Shown here piece after piece: positions 53,831-62,559 of a stretch of 64,000 bases of DNA. This DNA is from Yinghuangia sp051388915 (GTDB taxonomy: Bacteria > Actinomycetota > Actinomycetes > Streptomycetales > Streptomycetaceae). Every line of letters starts with the position of its first letter. Positions within the stretch are counted from its first letter, which is position 1. Location: assembly GCF_051388915.1 (NCBI RefSeq), contig NZ_JBPKBH010000001.1, positions 186,001-250,000 of the forward strand, read 5' to 3'. Below the pieces are notes generated by a model. The model had not been told where the DNA came from, did not search any database, and saw only the letters and a program-made list of their open reading frames with translations. The translations under genes were made by a program, and so were the position numbers.

Positions 53831-56071
53831 GTGGGCGAGCGCAGCGCGGGGGACGGGCCGGACGACGACTCCACCGCTCCCGTCGAGCAGTTGGAGATCG
53901 CCGTCGCCGCCGCGCGCAAGGCCGCCAGGTCCGCCAAGCCGCGGAAGGCCCCGGCGCTCGCCGCCGAACTGCCGGTCGCGCGCGTCGTGGTCGACAAGGC
54001 GTTGTCGCACCTCGACCAATACTTCGACTACGCGGTGCCGGAGAGCATGGCGGAGACCGCGCAGCCGGGTGTCCGTGTCCGCGTGCGGTTCGGCGGGTCG
54101 GCCGCGGGTGACCGGCGGCGGGGCGGCGGGCTGATCGACGGCATCATCGTCGAGCGGCTCGCGGCCAGCGACTACAGCGGGCCGCTCGCCCGCATCGAGC
54201 GCGTGCTTTCCCCCGAACCGGTGCTGCCCGGCCGCATGCTGGACCTGGCCCGCGCGGTTGCCGACCGGTATGCGGGCACCTTGGCGGACGTCCTCTCGCT
54301 CGCGCTGCCGCCCCGGCACGCGCGCGTCGAGTCCGAGCCGGCCGCCGAGGCGCTGCCCGTGCCGGAGGCGCCGAGCCCGGGCACGTGGCAGCGGTACGCG
54401 GACGGCCCGCGCTTGCTGGACGGGCTGGCGGCGGGCGAGTCGCCGCGTACCGTCTGGACCGCGTTGCCGGGCCCGACCTGGCCCGGCGAGATCGCGCTGC
54501 TGCTGGCCGCCGTCCTCGCGTCCGGGCGCGGCGGGATCGTCGTGCTGCCGGACGGCAAGGCCGTCGCGCGCGTCGACGAGGCCGTGGAGCAACTGCTCGG
54601 CCGGGGCCGCCACATCGCGCTCACCGCGGACGTGGGCCCCGAGGAGCGCTACCGGCGGTGGCTCGCGGTCAGCCGGGGGGCGGTCAAGGCGGTCGTCGGG
54701 ACGCGTGCCGCGATGTTCGCGCCGGTCGCCGACCTCGGGCTGGTCGCGATCTGGGACGACGGCGACACCGCGCATTCCGAGCTGCGCGCGCCGCAGCCCC
54801 ACGTCCGCGAGGTGCTGGTGACGCGCGCGCTGCGGGAGCAAGCGGCGTTCGTGGTCGGCGGGCTGACGACCTCGGTCGACGCCGCGCAACTGGTGCGCTC
54901 GGGGTGGGCGCAGCCCGTGGAGGCCGAGCGGGCGCGCGTACGCGAAGCCGCGCCGCTGGTGCGCACGGTCGGCGACTTCGACCTGGCCCGCGACGACGCC
55001 GCCCGCGTGGCACGCCTGCCGACGATGGCCTGGGACGTCGCGCGCCGCGCGCTGGAGTCGGGGCCGGTGCTCGTGCAGGTGCCGCGCCGCGGCTACGTGC
55101 CGCACGCCGCCTGCCTGCGCTGCCGGGCGTCCGCGCGCTGTTCCGCGTGCTCGGGTCCGCTCGAACTGACGGGCGCCGACGGCGCGTTGGCGTGCTCGTG
55201 GTGCGGGCGGCACGAGGTGGGCTGGCGGTGCGCCGAGTGCGGCGGGTCGAAGCTGCGGGCCAATGTGGTCGGCGCGCGGCGTACCGCGGAGGAGTTGGGA
55301 CGGGCGTTCCCGCGCGTGCCGGTGCGCACCTCGGGGCGGGACGCGGTGCTCGCGACGGTGCCGAACGTACCCGCCCTCGTGGTCGCGACGCCGGGCGCCG
55401 AACCGGTCGCCGCGGGCGGTTATGCCGCGGCCCTACTACTCGACGGCTGGCTCCTCCTCAACCGCCCCGACCTGCGCGCGGGCGAGGAGGCACTGCGGCG
55501 CTGGCTCGGCGCCGCGTCGCTGGTGCGCCCGGCCTCGGAGGGCGGCGCGGTGGTGATCATCGCCGAGCCGACGCTGCGCCCGGTGCAGGCGCTCGTGCGT
55601 TGGGACCCGCAGGGCTTCGCCCGCACCGAACTGGCCGAACGCGCGGAACTGGGCCTGCCGCCGGTCTCGCGCATGGCCTCGGTCACCGGCTCGCCCGCCG
55701 TCGTCGCCGAGCTGATGCGCCTGGTGCGCCTCCCTGCGGACACCGACACCCTCGGCCCGGTCCCCGCGCCGCCCCCGCCGCGCACGACTCCGACGTCCGC
55801 GAACTCCCGTACCACCCGCGGCCGTTCCAAGTCCGCCGCAGCCCGAGCCGCCATAGAGCGTCCCCCGGCCGCGGAGCCGGGCCTGTGGACCCCCGACCGC
55901 CGCGCCGCCGAACCCCCGCCCGACGACCGCCGCGAACGCGTGCTCCTCAGGGTCCCCCCAGGCCGCGGCGCCGATTTGGCGGCCGCCCTCAAGTCCGCTC
56001 AAGCGCTCTGGATGTCCCGAGGCCCGGCCGAGTCGGTCTGGGTCCGCATGGACCCCCTCGACATCGGCTGA
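53831..56071 (+). CDS. priA: Replication restart protein PriA, helicase-degenerate actinobacterial type
   Basis: This 746-residue protein has the 3'-DNA-binding domain (LDQYFDYAVPESM). At the Walker A position it reads ALPGPTWPGEIALLL, lacking GSGKT, and the DEAH-type box reads WDDGDTAHSELR. The zinc-binding insert is intact: CLRCRASARCSACSG, CSWCG, CAECG (about residues 425-475). This loss of ATPase motifs is characteristic of actinobacterial PriA, which should load the replisome without unwinding. A Pro/Thr/Arg-rich insertion interrupts the C-terminal domain (about 640-690). GTG 53831 has a poor ribosome site. Confidence 0.92.
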   Translation: MGERSAGDGPDDDSTAPVEQLEIAVAAARKAARSAKPRKAPALAAELPVARVVVDKALSHLDQYFDYAVPESMAETAQPGVRVRVRFGGSAAGDRRRGGGLIDGIIVERLAASDYSGPLARIERVLSPEPVLPGRMLDLARAVADRYAGTLADVLSLALPPRHARVESEPAAEALPVPEAPSPGTWQRYADGPRLLDGLAAGESPRTVWTALPGPTWPGEIALLLAAVLASGRGGIVVLPDGKAVARVDEAVEQLLGRGRHIALTADVGPEERYRRWLAVSRGAVKAVVGTRAAMFAPVADLGLVAIWDDGDTAHSELRAPQPHVREVLVTRALREQAAFVVGGLTTSVDAAQLVRSGWAQPVEAERARVREAAPLVRTVGDFDLARDDAARVARLPTMAWDVARRALESGPVLVQVPRRGYVPHAACLRCRASARCSACSGPLELTGADGALACSWCGRHEVGWRCAECGGSKLRANVVGARRTAEELGRAFPRVPVRTSGRDAVLATVPNVPALVVATPGAEPVAAGGYAAALLLDGWLLLNRPDLRAGEEALRRWLGAASLVRPASEGGAVVIIAEPTLRPVQALVRWDPQGFARTELAERAELGLPPVSRMASVTGSPAVVAELMRLVRLPADTDTLGPVPAPPPPRTTPTSANSRTTRGRSKSAAARAAIERPPAAEPGLWTPDRRAAEPPPDDRRERVLLRVPPGRGADLAAALKSAQALWMSRGPAESVWVRMDPLDIG

Positions 56072-56392
56072 GGTGCGATCAGCGGGGGACTTCGACACAG
56101 ACGCGTGAATTCGGAGGACCGGGCGGCCAGGGCTCGGAAGGGCATCGGCGGCGATCCATCTGTGGTCGGGCTCTGCCGAGCCTGCCCCGCGCCGGGCCAC
56201 CGGATCTCCTCCCCGGGGGACCCCGACCCGGCGTCGGCGCCGAAAGGCCGCTGCGCGTCCGGCACCTGGGTGCCGGGCTCGCCGGGCCCGGACGGGCGGT
56301 GGGGCGTCGGTAGACTGGGTGGGTTGGCAGGGTGGCGCCTCCTGCCGTGTCCTCGTTGTGTCCTCCGTCTCCGGTCGAACGGGAGTTCTTCT
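56072..56392. other. Spacer priA-def with candidate promoter
   Basis: The 321 bases have no credible gene, though a frame is open from 56105 into def. TAGACT near 56311 followed by GGGTGGG is a good -10 candidate, giving a leader of about 75 bases for def. Confidence 0.5.
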
Positions 56393-56938
56393 GTGGCAGT
56401 TCAGCCGATCCGCCTTTTTGGTGATCCGGTGTTGCGTACCGCGGCGGACCCGGTGACGGTCTTCGACAAGGAGCTTCGGGTCCTGGTCAAGGACCTGACG
56501 GACACGATGATGGATGCCCCGGGGGCGGGGTTGGCGGCGCCGCAGATCGGGGTGTCGCTCCGGGTGTTCACGTACTTCGTGGACGGCGAGGTCGGGCATC
56601 TGATCAATCCGGACCTGGCCCTGTCGGAGGACGAGCAGGACGGGCCGGAGGGGTGTCTCTCGCTGCCGGGGCTCGCGTACGACACGAAGCGCGCATTCGG
56701 GGTCGTGGCCAAGGGCTTCAACATGCACGGCGACCCGGTGACGATCGAGGGCACCGAGCTGCTCGCGCGGTGCATCCAGCACGAGACGGATCACCTCGAC
56801 GGCATCCTGTTCATCGACCGGCTCGACCGCGAGCAGCGCAAGGCCGCGCTGCGGGCGATCCGCGAGGCCGAGTGGGCGGGGCAGGCGCCGCCCGCGGTCA
56901 AGGTGTCGCCGCACGGGACCTTCGGAAAGGCGCTCTGA
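56393..56938 (+). CDS. def: Peptide deformylase
   Basis: This 181-residue metalloenzyme removes the N-formyl group from new proteins. All three family motifs are present: GAGLAAPQIG, EGCLSLPG with the metal-binding Cys, and QHETDHLDG (HExxH type). GTG 56393 is chosen as the start just before VQPIRLFGDPVLR. It is 5 bases ahead of fmt, which adds the same formyl group to initiator tRNA, a typical functional pairing. Confidence 0.96.
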   Translation: MAVQPIRLFGDPVLRTAADPVTVFDKELRVLVKDLTDTMMDAPGAGLAAPQIGVSLRVFTYFVDGEVGHLINPDLALSEDEQDGPEGCLSLPGLAYDTKRAFGVVAKGFNMHGDPVTIEGTELLARCIQHETDHLDGILFIDRLDREQRKAALRAIREAEWAGQAPPAVKVSPHGTFGKAL

Positions 56939-56943
56939 TACCG

Positions 56944-58122
56944 ATGCGTCTGGTGTTTGCGGGTACGCCCGAGGTCGCGGTCCCGGCCCTGGAGGCGCTG
57001 ATCGCCTCGCGGCACGAGGTGGTCGCGGTGGTCACGCGTCCGGACGCCCCGGCGGGACGGGGGCGCAAGCTGCGTCCGTCGCCGGTCGCCGAGCGGGCGA
57101 TCGAGGAGGGCATCGAGGTGCTGCGCCCGGCGCGGCCCCGGGAGCCGGAGTTCCTGGCGCGGCTGGCCGAGATCGCTCCGGACTGCTGCCCGGTGGTGGC
57201 GTACGGTGCGCTGCTGCCGAAGGCGGCGCTGGACATCCCGGCGCGCGGCTGGGTCAACCTGCACTTCTCGCTGCTGCCCGCGTGGGGGGGGGGNNNNNNN
57301 NNNNNNNNNNNNNNNNNNNNNNNNNNNNNNNNNNNNNNNNNNNNNNNNNNNNNNNNNNNNNNNNNNNNNNNNNNNNNNNNNNNNNNNNNNNNNNNNNNNN
57401 NNNNNNNNNNNNNNNNNNNNNNNNNNNNNNNNNNGCCGGTGCAGCACGCGGTGATGGCGGGCGACGACATGACCGGCGCGTGCACCTTCCAGATCGAGGA
57501 AGGGCTCGACTCCGGGCCGGTGTTCGGGTGCGTGACCGACGAGGTGCGGCCCTCCGACACGAGCGGGGACCTGCTGGAGCGCCTGGCCCGGTCCGGCGCG
57601 CGCCTGCTCGCCGCGACCATGGACGGGATCGAGGACGGGCAGCTCGTGGCCGTGCCGCAGCCGCCCGACGGCATCTCGCTCGCGCCCAAGGTGACCGTGG
57701 CCGACGCCCACGTCGACTGGACCACCCCCGCGCTGCGCGTGGACCGCGTCGTGCGCGGCTGCACGCCCGCCCCCGGCGCCTGGACGACCTTCCGCGGCGA
57801 GCGAGTGAAGCTCGCACCGGTGCGGCTGCGCGCGGGCGACTCGGCACTGGCGCCGGGCGAGATCGCCGTCGAGCGCAAAGTGGTGCGGGTCGGTACCGGC
57901 AGCCACGCGGTGGAGCTGAGCGAGGTGCAGCCGCAAGGCAAGCGCATGATGGCGGCGGTGGACTGGGCGCGGGGTGTGCGTCCCGAGCCGGGGGAGCGCT
58001 TCGGCGCGGAGGTCGCGTCCGGGACCGCATCCGGAATCGAAGCCGCGTCCGGAGCCGAGTCAGAGGCCGAGTCAGGGGCCGCGAATTCCGAGTCCGGGTC
58101 CGCGAGCGGAGGGGCCGCGTGA
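56944..58122 (+). CDS. fmt: Methionyl-tRNA formyltransferase, interrupted by assembly gap
   Basis: This enzyme formylates Met-tRNA(fMet). The N-terminal RLVFAGTPEVAVPALEAL and the formyltransferase loop VNLHFSLLPAW are clear. After W114 there are 8 G and 141 Ns, then PVQHAVMAGDDMTGACTFQI. In the family only RGAA stands between W and PVQ, so about 12 bases are really missing; the frame agrees on both sides. The C-terminal tRNA-binding domain ends near VRPEPGERFG and is followed by an unusual ~35-residue tail of Ala/Ser/Gly/Glu repeats. Its stop overlaps the rsmB GTG by 4 bases. Confidence 0.95.
   Translation: MRLVFAGTPEVAVPALEALIASRHEVVAVVTRPDAPAGRGRKLRPSPVAERAIEEGIEVLRPARPREPEFLARLAEIAPDCCPVVAYGALLPKAALDIPARGWVNLHFSLLPAWGGXXXXXXXXXXXXXXXXXXXXXXXXXXXXXXXXXXXXXXXXXXXXXXXXPVQHAVMAGDDMTGACTFQIEEGLDSGPVFGCVTDEVRPSDTSGDLLERLARSGARLLAATMDGIEDGQLVAVPQPPDGISLAPKVTVADAHVDWTTPALRVDRVVRGCTPAPGAWTTFRGERVKLAPVRLRAGDSALAPGEIAVERKVVRVGTGSHAVELSEVQPQGKRMMAAVDWARGVRPEPGERFGAEVASGTASGIEAASGAESEAESGAANSESGSASGGAA
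57286..57434. other. Assembly gap inside fmt: poly-G then 141 Ns
   Basis: Eight G (57286-57293) after the Trp codon and then Ns replace what should be about four codons. The drawn gap is far too long. Confidence 0.9.
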
Positions 58123-59573
58123 CCCGACCCGTCACCCCCGGCAGGTCGCCGCGCAGCCCGGGCGGCTCCGGCGGCAAGGCGGCCCGCACCTACCGACGTC
58201 CCAAGCCGGACGCCGCGCGCCGTGCCGCGTTCGACGTGCTGCGCGCGGTGGACGAGCGCGACGCATACGCCAACCTGGTCCTCCCCGGTCTGCTGCGCGA
58301 CCGCCGCATGACCGGCCGCGACGCCGCGCTGGCCACCGAGCTGGTGCACGGCACGCTGCGCCGCCAGGGGACGTACGACGCGATCCTCGACCGCTGTGTG
58401 GACCGCCCGATCGGCGAGGTCGACCCGCCGGTGCTGGACGTGCTCTGCCTGGGCGCGCACCAGTTGCTGTCCACCCGGATCCCGACGCACGCCGCCGTCT
58501 CCGCGACCGTCGAGCTGGCCCGCGGGGTGCTGGGCGACGGGCGCGCGAAGTTCGTGAACGCCGTGCTGCGCAAGGTCGCCGCCCGCGACCTCGACGCGTG
58601 GCTGGCCGAGGTCGCGCCGCCGTACGACGAGGATCCGGAAGGCCATCTGTCGGTCGTGCACTCGCACCCGCGCTGGGTCGTCGGCGCGTTGTGGGACGCC
58701 CTCGGCGGCGACCGCGACGGCATCGAGGCCCTCCTCGCCGCCGACAACGAGCCGCCGGCCGTGACCCTGGTGGCGCGGCCGGGCCGCGCCGCGCTGGACG
58801 AGCTGTACGCGGCCGGAGCCGTGCCCGGGCGCTGGTCGCCGCTGGCCGCGGTGCTCCCCGAGGGCGACCCGGGAGCCATCGCCGCGGTCCGCGACGGCCG
58901 CGCGGGCGTCCAGGACGAGGGCAGCCAACTCGTCGCCCAGGCCCTCGCCGAGGCCGAGGTTTCCGCGGTCGACGGCGGCGAGCGGCGCTGGCTCGACCTG
59001 TGCGCGGGGCCCGGCGGCAAGGCCGGGCTGCTCGCCGCCATCGCCACGCAGCGGGACGTCTCGCTGCTCGCGGTCGAACGGCGGCACCACCGCGCGCGCC
59101 TGGTCCGTAATGCGATCGGCTGGAACACGAACCACCAGGTGGTGACCGCGGACGGCACCCAACCGGCCTGGCAGCCGGGTGCGTTCGACCGGGTCATCGC
59201 GGACGTCCCGTGCAGCGGCCTCGGCGCGCTGCGCCGCCGCCCGGAGTCGCGGTGGCGCCGCCGTCCCGAGGACATTGCCGAACTGGGCCCGCTGCAACGC
59301 CAGTTGCTGACGACGGCGTTGGGCGCGGTGCGTCCCGGCGGCGTGGTGGCGTACGTGACGTGCTCGCCGCACCAGGCGGAGACCCGCGCGGTCGTCGACG
59401 ACGTGCTCGGCACGCAGGCCGGAGAGGGCTTCGAACTCGTGGACGCCCGCGCACTGTTCCCCGGCGTCACCGGCCTCGGCGACGGTCCGGACGTCCAGCT
59501 CTGGCCGCACGTCCACGGCACCGACGCGATGTACTTCGCCCTCCTGCGGCGCGCGGCTCAGGGCACGGTCTAG
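58119..59573 (+). CDS. rsmB: 16S rRNA m5C967 methyltransferase RsmB (Sun/Fmu)
   Basis: This 484-residue protein has an N-terminal NusB-like RNA-binding domain (AARRAAFDVLRAVDERDAYANLVLP) and a C-terminal SAM-dependent methyltransferase. Motif I is DLCAGPGGKAGLLAA, motif IV is DVPCSGLGALRRRPESRWRR, and motif VI has TCSPHQAET with the catalytic Cys. GTG 58119 overlaps the fmt stop, giving a def-fmt-rsmB unit, and its end overlaps the convergent oxidoreductase gene by 4 bases. Confidence 0.95.
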   Translation: MTRPVTPGRSPRSPGGSGGKAARTYRRPKPDAARRAAFDVLRAVDERDAYANLVLPGLLRDRRMTGRDAALATELVHGTLRRQGTYDAILDRCVDRPIGEVDPPVLDVLCLGAHQLLSTRIPTHAAVSATVELARGVLGDGRAKFVNAVLRKVAARDLDAWLAEVAPPYDEDPEGHLSVVHSHPRWVVGALWDALGGDRDGIEALLAADNEPPAVTLVARPGRAALDELYAAGAVPGRWSPLAAVLPEGDPGAIAAVRDGRAGVQDEGSQLVAQALAEAEVSAVDGGERRWLDLCAGPGGKAGLLAAIATQRDVSLLAVERRHHRARLVRNAIGWNTNHQVVTADGTQPAWQPGAFDRVIADVPCSGLGALRRRPESRWRRRPEDIAELGPLQRQLLTTALGAVRPGGVVAYVTCSPHQAETRAVVDDVLGTQAGEGFELVDARALFPGVTGLGDGPDVQLWPHVHGTDAMYFALLRRAAQGTV

Positions 59574-60502
59574 CGGACAGGCGCCCGCTCGCCGACCAGG
59601 GCGGGTGCGAGTTCGCGCCACTCGTGGCGGGGGAGCGTGCTCGGGTCGGCGGTGAGCACCTGCACGCACACGTGGTCGGCGCCCGCGGCGAAGTGCTCGC
59701 GCACCCGGCGGCGTATCGCGTCGAGGCCGCCGTACACGACGATCGCGTCCACGAGGCGCCGGCTGGGACCTCCGGTGATGTCCGCGTCGCCGAAGCCCAG
59801 CCGGCGGACGTTCGCCTCCTGGTGAGCGGCGTTGTCGACGTATCCGGCCACGTGTGCGGTGGCCAGTTCGCGGGCACGGGCGAGGTCCGTGTCGAGGATG
59901 ACGGCCTGTTCCACGCCGAGGAAGGCGTGCGGTCCCATGAGGGCGCGGGCGCGGGCCGTGTGCTCGACCGGCACGAAGTACGGGTGCGCGCCCCACGTGC
60001 GCTCGGCCGCGAGTTCGAGCATCTTCGGCCCGAGGGCGGCCAGGACGCGGCGTGGTGCCGGGCGGGGGGCGGGGCCGTGTGCGGGGACGGCGTCCATCGC
60101 GTCCAGGTAGCCGCGCATCGTGGCGACGGCGCGGCCGCGCGCGGGCATCGGGTACCCGTCGAGCTCGTGGACGGTGTCGTCCACGCGGTGGCCGCCGAGC
60201 CCGAGGACGTAGCGGCCGGTGAACGCCTCGCCGAGCGTGCGCGTTGCCGTGGCCGTGGCGATCGGGTCGCGGAAGGCGATGTTCGCGATGCCCGAGGCCA
60301 CGGTGATCCGCCGCGTCGCGTTGAGCAGCAGGGACGCCTGGCCGAAGGTGTCGCGGCCGAACGCCTCGCCGAACCAGACGGCGGTGTAGCCGGACTCCTC
60401 GATCTCTGCGGCGGCTTCGCGGACCAAGGGGGCGGGCTGCGGATCGAACGCGAACGTCCAGATCCCCACGCCGCCAAGGGTTGTACGGGTTTCGTCGTGC
60501 AC
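59570..60502 (-). CDS. LLM-class F420-dependent oxidoreductase
   Basis: This 310-residue luciferase-like TIM barrel protein starts with VGIWTFAFDPQPAPLVREAAAEIE, then AVWFGEAFGRDTFGQASLLL, SGIANIAFRDPIATATATRTL (cofactor bulge) and RYVLGLGGHRV. This fits the F420-dependent group; the substrate is unknown. GTG complementing 60500-60502. It overlaps the rsmB 3' end tail-to-tail and is divergent from a TetR gene, with two palindromic operators in between, so it is probably an inducible detoxification or catabolic enzyme. Confidence 0.9.
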   Translation of the reverse strand: MHDETRTTLGGVGIWTFAFDPQPAPLVREAAAEIEESGYTAVWFGEAFGRDTFGQASLLLNATRRITVASGIANIAFRDPIATATATRTLGEAFTGRYVLGLGGHRVDDTVHELDGYPMPARGRAVATMRGYLDAMDAVPAHGPAPRPAPRRVLAALGPKMLELAAERTWGAHPYFVPVEHTARARALMGPHAFLGVEQAVILDTDLARARELATAHVAGYVDNAAHQEANVRRLGFGDADITGGPSRRLVDAIVVYGGLDAIRRRVREHFAAGADHVCVQVLTADPSTLPRHEWRELAPALVGERAPVR

Positions 60503-60523
60503 CGGGTGCTCCCCTGCGAAGTT

Positions 60524-60544
60524 AACCGGAGAGGGTCTCCGGTT
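60524..60544. promoter_or_regulatory. TetR-type operator, strong copy
   Basis: AACCGGAGA-GGG-TCTCCGGTT is a perfect 9-3-9 palindrome 22 bases upstream of the oxidoreductase start, in the divergent promoter region. Confidence 0.8.
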
Positions 60545-60559
60545 GATCTCCGATAAGAT

Positions 60560-60576
60560 ACGGAGAACCTCTCCGT
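60560..60576. promoter_or_regulatory. TetR-type operator, second copy
   Basis: ACGGAGA-ACC-TCTCCGT is a perfect 7-3-7 palindrome sharing the CGGAGA-N3-TCTCCG core, centred 34 bases from the first and flanked by a TAAGAT -10-like hexamer (60553-60558). Confidence 0.78.
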
Positions 60577-60628
60577 TTGGCTAGCGGGCGGTCGGCGCAC
60601 GGGTCGGCCGAAGGATGGAGCGACCACG

Positions 60629-61216
60629 ATGAAGGCGGCCAGGACCGGAGCCCCCGGGGCACGCCGCGCCGACGCGCGCATGAACCGCGAGCGCATCGTG
60701 GCGGCCGCGCGCGAGGTGTTCGCGGAGGACGGCCCGGAAGCGTCCCTCAACGAGATCGCGCGCCGGGCCGGGGTCGGACCGGGAACGCTCTACCGGCACT
60801 TCCCGAACCGCCGCGCACTGGCCGCCGCGGTCGTCGTCGAGCGGGTCGAGGTTCTCGTCGCGCATGCCGAACGCCTGCTGGACGCGGACTCCGCCGACGC
60901 CGCGCTCGCCGAATGGCTGGCCGCGTTCCTCGCGCACGCCCGACTGCACCAGGGCACCGGAATCGCCGCCATGGTCGAGGACGCGGACGACCCGGGAGCG
61001 GACCACCTGGGAGTCGACTGCCACCGCCTCATCGCCGACGCCGCCGCCGCGCTGCTCACCCGAGCGCAGCGCGAGGGCACCGCACGCCCGGACGTCGCCT
61101 CCGCCGACCTGGTGCAACTCGTCGTCGGCATCGCCCTCGCCGCGGAGTTGGCCGCCGATCCCCGGCAGCCCGAGCGGTTGCTGGCCCTCGTGCTCGACGC
61201 CGTCCTCGCACGCTGA
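60629..61216 (+). CDS. TetR-family regulator
   Basis: This 195-residue protein has the TetR DNA-binding domain NRERIVAAAREVFAEDGPEA and recognition helix GVGPGTLYRHFPNRRAL, and an Ala/Leu-rich effector domain containing GTGIAAMVEDADDPG and CHRLIADAAAALLTRA. ATG 60629 has GGAGCG upstream. Two operators sit between it and the divergent F420-type oxidoreductase gene, so it likely controls both. Confidence 0.92.
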   Translation: MKAARTGAPGARRADARMNRERIVAAAREVFAEDGPEASLNEIARRAGVGPGTLYRHFPNRRALAAAVVVERVEVLVAHAERLLDADSADAALAEWLAAFLAHARLHQGTGIAAMVEDADDPGADHLGVDCHRLIADAAAALLTRAQREGTARPDVASADLVQLVVGIALAAELAADPRQPERLLALVLDAVLAR

Positions 61217-61363
61217 CGGCTGCCGGTGGGCATCGCCGCGACCAACGCCTCCGCCGTCCCGCGCCCGGTGGGTGTGTCATGGACCCGGTCGTCGGCGTCG
61301 CGGGCGCAAGGCCCGGCGGGCCGGGTTTTTGCCGGGGCGACGTTGACGTACCAGCATGGGGGA

Positions 61364-61828
61364 ATGGCATCTTCCCGAGACTCCATACCGTTGCCCGGCA
61401 AGCTTGACGCCGAACTCGCCGCGCCCGCCTACCGCGAGGCGGTGCGGGCGGCCGGCTCCGGGGTCGGTGGCACTCTCCTCGAACGCCTGGCCGGGGCGCT
61501 CGGCAAGGCGACCGCCGCCTCCACCGCGTTCGGTGAGCCGGTCACCAACGGCGGTGTCACCGTCATCCCGGTCGCGACCGCCCGGTTCGGTTTCGGCGGC
61601 GCGGGCGGGTCCGGGTGGCAGGAGTCGGCGAACGGCGAGGGCGGCGGAGGTGGTGGCGGCGCGACGGTCACGCCGACCGGCTACATCACCATCGCGGACG
61701 GCCGCGCGACGTTCACACGGATCCGCGACCCGTGGACGGACGTCGTCGCCCCGGCCGCCGCCGGAGTGCTGCTGTCCGTCGGCGCGGCGGCCGCGCGGCA
61801 CATACTCCGGCGCCGCCGCGGCGCGTGA
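61364..61828 (+). CDS. GerW-family (YtfJ-like) sporulation protein
   Basis: This 154-residue protein matches the GerW pattern: GTLLERLAGALGKATAASTAFGE-type start, FGEPVTNGGVTVIPVATARFGFG, a Gly-rich loop (GEGGGGGGGA) and VTPTGYITIADGRATFTRI. A membrane helix (VVAPAAAGVLLSVGAAAA) and basic tail HILRRRRGA close it. In Bacillus relatives are spore coat or germination associated; the actinobacterial role is not known. ATG 61364 is the best start before the domain but has only GGGGGA directly ahead. Confidence 0.85.
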   Translation: MASSRDSIPLPGKLDAELAAPAYREAVRAAGSGVGGTLLERLAGALGKATAASTAFGEPVTNGGVTVIPVATARFGFGGAGGSGWQESANGEGGGGGGGATVTPTGYITIADGRATFTRIRDPWTDVVAPAAAGVLLSVGAAAARHILRRRRGA

Positions 61829-62559
61829 CGGCTGTGCCCGATCGAGCTGTGTGACCGTGGCGTGTGAGCGCGGGCTGTGACCGCGGGCCGTGACCGCGGG
61901 CCGTGACCGCGGACCGTGACCGCGGACCGTGACCGCGGACTGCGATCGGGCCCGCGGCCGAGGCGGATGACCGAGGCGTGCCGCGTCGCGCCCGCACACG
62001 GGCACGTCAGGTCCTCCGTTTCGGTGAATCCGCCCGTTTCGGTGAAGCCACTGTGCGGGCGCCGGGACACGCGCGAACGCCGCGGGATCACCGCATGAAT
62101 CAGGGCATACCGACGCAGCCCGCCGCACTCGAAACGGCGGCCTGCCCCGGAGATCGCCGATGCCCGACGCGTCACCCCCGCCAGGCCGTCGGGCCCCCGC
62201 CGCACAAGCCGGTGCCGCGCGTGCGGGGTCCGTACCTGTCTGTTCTGTGCCGCACGCGTCGGGCCGCGCTCGCCGGGGAGTGGCGGCGCGTCATCGCCGT
62301 CCCGTTCGCGCGACTGCGGCGGCGCGGTCCGCACGATCGTCGCCGACGAATCAACCGCGCCGAACCGCCCGGCGCTGATCAGCCCAAAATCGGTGAACCG
62401 CCCAAGGCCGCTGAACCGCTCAAGATCGCGGGGGCCGTCAAGACCGCAGTGCGGGTCAAGACCGCAGTGCGGGTCAACGTGGCGGGGCCGGTCGCAGGGG
62501 GCTGAGTCACCACCGCAACCGGACCCGCGCCACGGTTCACAAAGCCCGAGCTCTCACGC
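61829..62559. other. Repeat-rich non-coding region between GerW gene and rpe
   Basis: This 731-base region holds a 13-base tandem array (listed separately), a doubled CGTTTCGGTGAA (about 62017-62045), and near the rpe end a duplicated GTCAAGACCGCAGTGCGG (about 62437-62473). An open frame 61978-62505 exists but its product is Arg/Pro-rich and repeat-derived, so I do not call it a gene. Confidence 0.65.
61877..61941. repeat. 13-base tandem repeat, five units
   Basis: GTGACCGCGGGCC is repeated with single G/A changes five times head to tail, after a decayed unit. There are no spacers, so this is not a CRISPR. Confidence 0.85.

Noticed and set aside
61877..61941. CRISPR-like array
   Set aside because: 13-base units are directly adjacent without spacers, and no cas gene is present.
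61978..62505. A possible 175-residue protein between the GerW gene and rpe
   Set aside because: No ribosome site, composition of Arg/Pro/Ala from repeated DNA words, and no recognisable motif.
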